Positions 58,277-64,000 of a stretch of DNA of 64,000 bases are shown piece after piece. Under the pieces are notes generated by a model that worked only from the letters and a program-made list of their open reading frames with translations, did no database searches and was not told the origin of the DNA. The number at the start of each line of letters is the position of its first letter. Within the stretch, counting starts at the first letter, position 1. The translations under genes were made by a program, and so were the position numbers. Origin of the DNA: Cunninghamia lanceolata (Eukaryota; Streptophyta; Pinopsida; Cupressales; Cupressaceae); assembly GCA_027924645.1 (NCBI GenBank), contig BSBN01000213.1:35590501-35654500 (forward strand). Direction: 5' to 3'.

Positions 58277-59838
58277 ATGCTTCAAAAGGATAGAAGTCCA
58301 CTATTGGGTCCACTTCTCAGGGCCCACCCACTAATGTATATCATACCAGATCTAGGACAACCTCCAAGAGAGGAAATGATGATGGGGATGATGATTCAAA
58401 TATAAATAAAAGAATTTGAAAGGTCTATTTGAAAGAGACAGTGAGCAGCCCAAGAAAAAGTTAAAAGTTAAAAGGGCCCCTAGGGTTGAGGCTATGGAAA
58501 CATAGGAACTTGTACATGGACAACAAATTGGAGATCAAGGTATCTCCCCCTCTTCATCACTTCAAGTTAATGCACCTACATCTTCTACTCCACCTCCTCC
58601 ACTGGTTATTCAAAATGTTGGTTCTTCTCCACCCTCTCCCCCATTGCAACAACAAAATGTTCACAACACTGCTATAGATCTATGCAAACTAATATGAATA
58701 ATAGTTAGTATGTCTTGCCATCACCAACATGGCTAAAAAAGGCTATTGGGAAGAAGATAAAGTACACCCAAATGGTTGGCCTTGGCTTTGATGTAGTAGC
58801 TAGATTGCTGCAGAGTGATCATCAACCTAGAAAGGCCAAAAGAATGTCTATATTAATGGTGGATCCTCTATCAGGTCATTAGTTTGTTGAAATTGTTGAA
58901 CCTATGATGGACAAAAATGAGGAGAAAGTTTCTACATCAAACTTTAATGTTAGGAAGGTTGACCTAGGCCTTTGTATGATCAAGGGAGATATCCACAATG
59001 CCAAATTGTCTGTTGAAATCTTGGCCAAGAGTTCAGAAGAAGAGAGAAAAGAAAAAAGATTTATTAGAAGAACATGTTGATGTGCTCACTTCTTATATCA
59101 ACTCAATTGTTGATACCACTTTCCAACCTCTAGATGATTCACTTAACACTCCTGCAAAGGCTCCTCCCAAAGGAGTAAATTCTGATGTTGTGGATCAAAT
59201 TAGCAAAATTGAGCCTTTGGGAAGGCGACCGAATCTTGGGTGGAAAAGCTAACAGTGGAAGGATTGATGTATCTTGAAGAAGTAGTTCAGTTGTATAAAA
59301 ATGTATCAACCAAACAAAAAGAGGTGATGACTAAAGTAAAGATTGTAGAAAAAGAAGAGAGTTTATTGATGGTAGCAACAAGATATTTGTAAGAGATAAT
59401 AAAGGTAGATGCTAGCATCTTGTTATCTGAAAATAACATTGGTAAACCAAAAGACAATGAATCAGTTAAATGGATGAGTGTTGTCGAATAGAATCTATTG
59501 ATATCTAAACAATGTTTGGTTGATCTGAGTAAAACTTTAAAGGAAAACAAGTCATACTTGATGGATTTTAGAATCAATTGTGTGGCCTTAGGGGTGGAGA
59601 TTATTGATGAGAATGAAGTAAACTTTCTTGATATAAGTATTGTCAAACAAAACTTCAAGAATATGATTACAAAGGAATTAAGTGACAAGGATACCATTGA
59701 TGGGAGCACAATTGAAAAACTCTGCAACATGTTTTCTTTGCTCACATCCTTTAGGAAAGAAACCATTGAGTTTCACAAGAAGTTCAAAGAATCAAGCAAA
59801 ATTATTGCTATGTGGAAGGTGCTTTTGAACATGTAACT
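58277..59838 (+). pseudogene. H ORF, part 3 (C-terminal)
   Basis: It resumes the H ORF after element D. A Ser/Pro-rich part is followed by KYTQMVGLGFDVVARLL (about 58765) and a Lys/Glu-rich helical tail, with an open frame 59498-59836 rich in Leu, Ile and Lys (KQCLVDLSKTLKENK, FRKETIEFHKKFKESSK). The B ORF ends in a similar charged helical domain. Numerous stops and frameshifts are present. The function is unknown. Confidence 0.55.
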
Positions 59839-60000
59839 ATAATAACAAATGGGAAAGATATCACTCCCATGGTAACCAAATTTTGATGCTTCAAGGTAAA
59901 AATGGATGCTTCATAGGTAAAATTTCAATCCAAAGATCAAGCAATTAATACAGATCATAGTGACCAAGGATTTGAAGGAGAGAAGGTAGACTGAGGCAAA

Positions 60001-60020
60001 GAGAGTGAAAAGGAAGAAGA
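60001..60020 (+). other. Polypurine tract before the LTR at 60021
   Basis: GAGAGTGAAAAGGAAGAAGA directly abuts TGTGCATGTC. A tract placed here marks the following LTR as the 3' LTR of the element that contains the H ORF. Confidence 0.65.
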
Positions 60021-60778
60021 TGTGCATGTCTAATGTTTATATTTTCTTGATAAGAAACTTTATAAAGTAAACTTTATTATTATTTTGTATTTTTATTGGC
60101 TCTTTTCAAGAAGCCATTACATGCAAGATGGTTTCATTTTTGAACTCTATATATAGTCTTGTGGGAGGAAGAAGAAGGATCTTTTGGAAAACTTTATTTT
60201 TGGTGATTGATCACTTGGAATACTTTGTAAATTTTGAGGAGGGTTTATTATATTTCTCATGTGTATTTTTTTGTAAAGACTTTGAATTGAATTTCTAACA
60301 TGAATACAAGGATATTGTGAACTTTGGGTTATAGATTCTGATAGTGTGCATTTTTCCTATGTTGGATGCGCATTTATTCATATTAGAGTAATATTTATAA
60401 TACTATGGAGATATCAGTAGTTTCCTTTTGTTTTATGTTGGCTCATCATTTAGATATTCTTTTTCTTACACTAAGGAATTTATATGGTGATTTATGGTGA
60501 TTTGATGTTTTTTAGTTTAGATTTTCTATTGATAATAGTTGTTTCATGAGGCTTTGCACTCATATTAAGTTTATATATATAAGAAAAATATCCTTTCCTG
60601 CTTTCAGGTTAAAAGCATACTCCATTTTTATTTCATTTTTATCATATGAGGGAGCTACCCCTCCAAATGCAGAGGAAGGTTGTTGATCAACACACAACCT
60701 ATCCAATTGTTAGTGAATTTGTTACTATCGCAGGGTGAGTCATATTTAAAAATATAGTGACAAATATGTTTACTAACA
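60021..60778 (+). repeat. LTR (758 bp) between H ORF and gag E
   Basis: It begins TGTGCATGTC after a purine tract and ends TACTAACA six bases before a primer-binding site. A TATA box, CTATATATAG, lies near 60150. No second copy is in the window, so the limits rest on the flanking purine tract and primer site and on the TG/CA ends. Confidence 0.6.
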
Positions 60779-60784
60779 GATTTT

Positions 60785-60803
60785 TGGTGACTCTACTGGG
60801 GAC
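60785..60803 (+). other. Primer-binding site of gypsy element E
   Basis: TGGTGACTCTACTGGGGAC resembles the TGGCGACTCTGCTGGGGA-type site found in plant Tat/Ogre-like gypsy elements. I do not assert the tRNA identity. A second, poorer TGGTGACTCTGTTG lies at 61512-61525. Confidence 0.75.
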
Positions 60804-61640
60804 ACAAATTGACATTTTTTTAAGTTGCCTTATTGTTGTCTCAGAACCATGCTATTTAATGGGATTACAATCTAATATCACTCTTGTTCTACAACCTAGT
60901 GGCACTTGGTTAAGAGGTAATAGAGAAGATATCATCACTTCCATGTGATTTCCTAGAGAAACATAAATTCAAGGTTTCAATATCAAGAGGTCAAGCAAGT
61001 AATTAATTAGGAAGAACAACTGGGAAGAGAAATCCAAGAAGACACTCAGAGGCTCATTGAGAATTGTGTAGAATGAGAGTTGGAATATTTGGGTAATTTG
61101 GTTTTGAGGAGTTGAAATTGAAAACTATTAAAAAAATTAATGGTGCTATAGAGGAGATTTGGACTAGTTCTTCAACCGAATATTAATTTCCTAAACATAG
61201 AGCAAGAAGATATTATATTTGATTTATGTGACCTTGCTTGGAGATATAGAAGGACCAACCAAGATTTCCATTGAGTTAATCAGGTCTTGGATGAACAGGA
61301 AGATTTGGATCAAGAACTCAGATGACAAGAAAGAGAATTTGGAGTTGTTCACCAGAACTTCATTGTTGAAAGAATCATTGTTGTACCAAGAGAAAACAGA
61401 CCTTTCTAGATTCACACCATCCAAGATAATCATTAGAATAATAACCAAAATAATTTGTAGGACCACAATCAAAATAATCATCAAAATAACCAGTAGTAGA
61501 CTACTGATATCTGGTGACTCTGTTGAAAATAACCTTGACTAATTGGGAACCTGGATTCAAAAAGATATACTAGGGGAGATCAGACAAAAGGTATTATTGA
61601 TCCTGACTTTGATTTTTTAGAATCATTTTTTTTTCCTGCA
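60804..61640 (+). other. Leader of element E
   Basis: AT-rich. The frame 61219-61542 is open but low in complexity (Ile/Lys/Thr-rich end) and I recognise nothing in it. The second primer-site-like word lies inside it. Confidence 0.45.
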
Positions 61641-61978
61641 ACTTCGAATAGAAAATCCAAATCTTTTAGTATGCCTTCTTCTCTAGTTAGAAGAGAACAA
61701 ACATCTCCCATTTGCCAAGCTTTAACTCTACACGACCCTACATTACCTGTAATCATAAATTTTCAACAAGTTATGGCACAACAACAACCTATCCCATGGG
61801 GTGCTACTATTGGTCTCCTAGCCTTGGGTAATCAACTACATGATTTACCTCATGGCTCCAAAAAAATCTTACCTAAATTTAATGGTGATGGTAAGGTTTC
61901 TCCAGATGAGCACATCAGTACTTTCTTTGTTGCTTGCTCTATCTTTGATGTCCAACACAAGGATGCCTCATTTGATTG
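61641..61978 (+). pseudogene. gag N-terminal part of element E, cut by A2
   Basis: The open frame contains VINFQQVMAQQQPIPWGA and then KKILPKFNGDGKVSPDEHIS, FFVACSIFDVQHKDASFDCV. This is the start of a gypsy gag domain ('LPKFxGd....P.EHi..F...C...V.hedv'). It is broken at 61978 by the LTR of A2, and the rest would lie right of the window. Confidence 0.78.
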
Positions 61979-63161
61979 TGTAGACACCTAAAAATGACCA
62001 TGTCATCGCATCACTTGCATACAATCAAATCTGTCAAATCACCTGCATTTCAATGTTTATTAAATAATCTAATTATTTAATTAATTTCATCAAAGTCATC
62101 AAATTCTTCCAAATCTCCTAAATTCAACATTAATTGAATAAATTCTATTTATTTAATTAATTTCATCAAAATCAACTTTATTCTTCCAAAATTAAATAAT
62201 TTCAATTATTTAATTAAATCATTATCATATTCCAATTTTCAAATCCACATCAATTGAATAAATTAATTATTTCATTAATTTATCACCCAAATCCTCTTAT
62301 CTACAATTAAATAAATTTCATTATTTAATTAAATCAAATTGTTCTTCCAAATTTATTTAAATTATCTCAATCTCTAAAAATAAAACATAATCAACTATTG
62401 TATTTATTCTTCTATCTTGCACAAACAATTAAATAAATTTATTTATTTAATTTGCCTTGTTATCTTCCAATTCTTCTAAAAATAAATCTTATTCATCATG
62501 CACACAAAATTAAATAATCTATTATTTAATTTTACTCAAATCATGCAAAAAGCAAATCATAAGTTGAGATAATTGACTTAATCAATATTGTTTTTATCAC
62601 CAACTCATAAATTAGAAAAAACATTTCTATTTTTATGAAATCTAAATATGTTTGTTCTGTGTCTTTTTATGTCAAATCAATCAATTAACTCAAACAAAAA
62701 TATATTTTTGGAGTGACACATGTCGTGTGCACATTCATCATGAGTTATTTGATTTAAGCTTTTCCATCCATTTTATGGATGTATTTCATTTGTTGATCGA
62801 TCATGTCTTGAACCTATATAAACCCTCCTCATCTCCATAACAAATCCTCTTCGATCATTTATTCTCAGGCATCCATACAACGCATTGAGCATTCATCGCA
62901 TTGTTGAGCACCCTTGAGCACTTTGAGCACAAACACAATCTACATCCGCTTGTTGCAAACATGGTTTCACAATTTGAAGAGCAATCCACATTCAACCAAA
63001 AGATCCAAACAGTCTAGGTGATAGCTTCTTTGTTCATAATTTGATTTATTCATTGATTTAGTTATTTCTTAGATAGATCTTTTGATGTTATGGGTAATTG
63101 AGTTGTTATTGTCATTACTTTGTGATCTTATCATTCAACCTCTCAATTTTTCCTATACACA
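61979..63161 (+). repeat. 5' LTR of A2 (1183 bp)
   Basis: It starts TGTAGACACCTAAAAATGACC and ends CCTATACACA. The TATA box is at 62815-62822. It has the palindrome-rich U3, TTCTCAGGCAT and TTGAGCA repeats of the A LTR. It is much more diverged from the A LTRs than they are from each other. Confidence 0.9.
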
Positions 63162-63170
63162 TTCTGGCAC

Positions 63171-63302
63171 AAGGATAAACTTAGCTATTTGCTTACCGGT
63201 GATATAAGTCATGAGAATGGCTTCTACCCACTTCGTGAAGTACTCAGTGGTGGTAATGATAAATTTATGCCCATTGGATGAGGATGGGTGGATTTGTCCT
63301 AC
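63171..63302 (-). pseudogene. Inverted integrase-core fragment in A2
   Basis: On minus it reads as in element A around 11872-12005: VGQIHPSSSNGHKFIITTTE, YFTKWVEA and ITGKQIAKFIL. The Glu before YFTKW is shared with element A. It joins the forward fragment within a GAGGTTGAGATCCC stretch. Confidence 0.9.
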
Positions 63303-63689
63303 GAGGTTGAGATCCCATCCCTCAGAGTATCTCTGCAACACCTGATTGATGGAGAGGAGTATCGCACTTCTAGAATAGCTGAGCTAGAACTACTAGATGA
63401 GAGGTGCCTTGCCGTACTTAATCATCTCCATGTCTATCAAAACTACCTTCGGCGCAACTATAACAAGAAGATCAAAGAAAGATGGTTTCAAGTTGGTGAT
63501 CTTGTCTTAAAGGAAAATTAGAGAAATCAAGCAGATTGAGAAAAGAAGGGCAAGTTTGAGCCTAATTGGTTAGGACCCTTTGTTATCACAACAACATTTG
63601 GATTAGGAGCTTATACCTTAGCAACACCTAAAGGCATACCTCTAGATGAGCCACTCAATAGTGTTCATCTCAAGAAGTTCTATGCCTGA
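63303..63689 (+). pseudogene. Integrase C-terminal fragment of A2
   Basis: VEIPSLRVSLQHLIDGEEYR, ELELLDERCLAVLNHLHVYQ, KKIKERWFQVGDLVLKEN, a TAG at 63519-63521, then GPFVI-like and SVHLKKFYA ending at 63689. It parallels 12335-12719 of element A. Confidence 0.88.
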
Positions 63690-64000
63690 TCCTTAGAGTA
63701 TCCAAAATAAAAAAAAATCCATCCTCTGGTGAAAACCTGGTAAACAGGCACCTTGGATAAGTACCATAGTGAAAACCTAGCAAACAAGCGCTATGTGTAG
63801 AGTTAGAATCCATCATCTATCAAGTCTTGTTCATGCCATGTCCATTTCAAAACAAACTTCATCTATCCATCAATAATAACACTATTGACCCATTTGCATT
63901 TCCATTTCCCTCTCTAGAATAGCTTGGAAATTTGTCATTGTCACTCATCCCATGTCAATCACCAGCTTCTCTCTGTCAGTTATCCATGTCTTATCCTATG
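63690..64000 (+). other. Start of the A2 3' UTR
   Basis: It is homologous to 12720-13000 of element A, including two GAAAACCTxGxAAACARGC units. No coding. Confidence 0.8.

Larger units (their letters stand above)
61979..64000 (+). mobile_element. A2: rearranged second copy of the A family (continues past the window)
   Basis: LTR 61979-63161 is followed by TTCTGGCAC (remnant primer site), an inverted piece of integrase (63171-63302), then forward integrase C-terminus (63303-63689) and the start of the A-type 3' UTR. Leader, gag, protease, RT, both RNases H and most of integrase are gone. The left flank is the E gag; the right end is outside. Confidence 0.88.

Noticed and set aside
63153..63341. 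Minus-strand integrase frame taken as a separate antisense gene
   Set aside because: It is an inverted 130-bp fragment of the A-family integrase joined to forward sequence, with read-through of flanking LTR and junction sequence.
1..64000. Host genes, tRNA, rRNA, riboswitches
   Set aside because: No exon-intron structure with conserved host domains, no cloverleaf with A/B boxes, and no rRNA sequence was recognised on either strand by eye. A tool-based scan could still find small ncRNAs.

Overview
This window is a nest of plant LTR retrotransposons. I see no host protein-coding gene, rRNA or tRNA. The organism is a land plant with a large, repeat-rich genome. A gymnosperm (conifer) is my best guess, from the density and nesting of Tat/Athila-type Ty3-gypsy elements with long LTRs, but the sequence does not prove it. 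Every coding region found is transposon-derived and nearly all carry stops or frameshifts.

Layout, left to right. (1) 1-1134 and 16027-27335 hold one old minus-strand Athila-like gypsy element (called G2): 5' LTR 25864-27335, primer-binding site, gag, protease, RT, RNase H, integrase, then an extra 3' ORF that runs off the left edge. (2) Inside that extra ORF sits a complete plus-strand Tat-type element (A, 1135-16021) with 1.13/1.15 kb LTRs, a perfect 5-bp target duplication (ACAGG), gag, protease, a G-patch-like motif, RT, gypsy RNase H (gRH), archaeal-type RNase H (aRH) and integrase. (3) A 2.5 kb solo-LTR-like element (S1) lies in the G2 integrase. (4) 27336-30475, 43431-44644 and 58277-60020 are pieces of an older plus-strand region (H): an RNase H-like relic and a large ORF of unknown function, ending in a purine tract and an LTR (60021-60778). 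A gypsy primer-binding site and gag (E) follow. (5) Element B (30476-43430, minus, tRNA-iMet-type primer site, no pol) is inserted in the H ORF, and its 3' LTR is split by a second solo LTR (S2). (6) Element D (44645-58271, plus) is inserted further along the H ORF. It is a gypsy element with 2.6-2.8 kb LTRs, and its 3' LTR is split by a third solo LTR (S3). (7) At 61979 a second A-family copy (A2) interrupts the E gag. It is internally deleted, contains an inversion, and continues past the window.

The most interesting system is element D. An aRH with all four acidic catalytic residues lies between protease and RT, in the protease reading frame, whereas element A has its aRH after the gRH, the known Tat arrangement. 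D's own gRH has lost catalytic positions and the space between gRH and integrase is too short for a second aRH. D's LTRs also carry a 99-bp near-perfect palindrome, conserved in both copies, within a field of TATACAAG/CTTGTATA words. A's U3 carries about ten successive AT-rich palindromes.

All functions are read from protein motifs and from direct comparison of repeats inside the window. No database search was possible.
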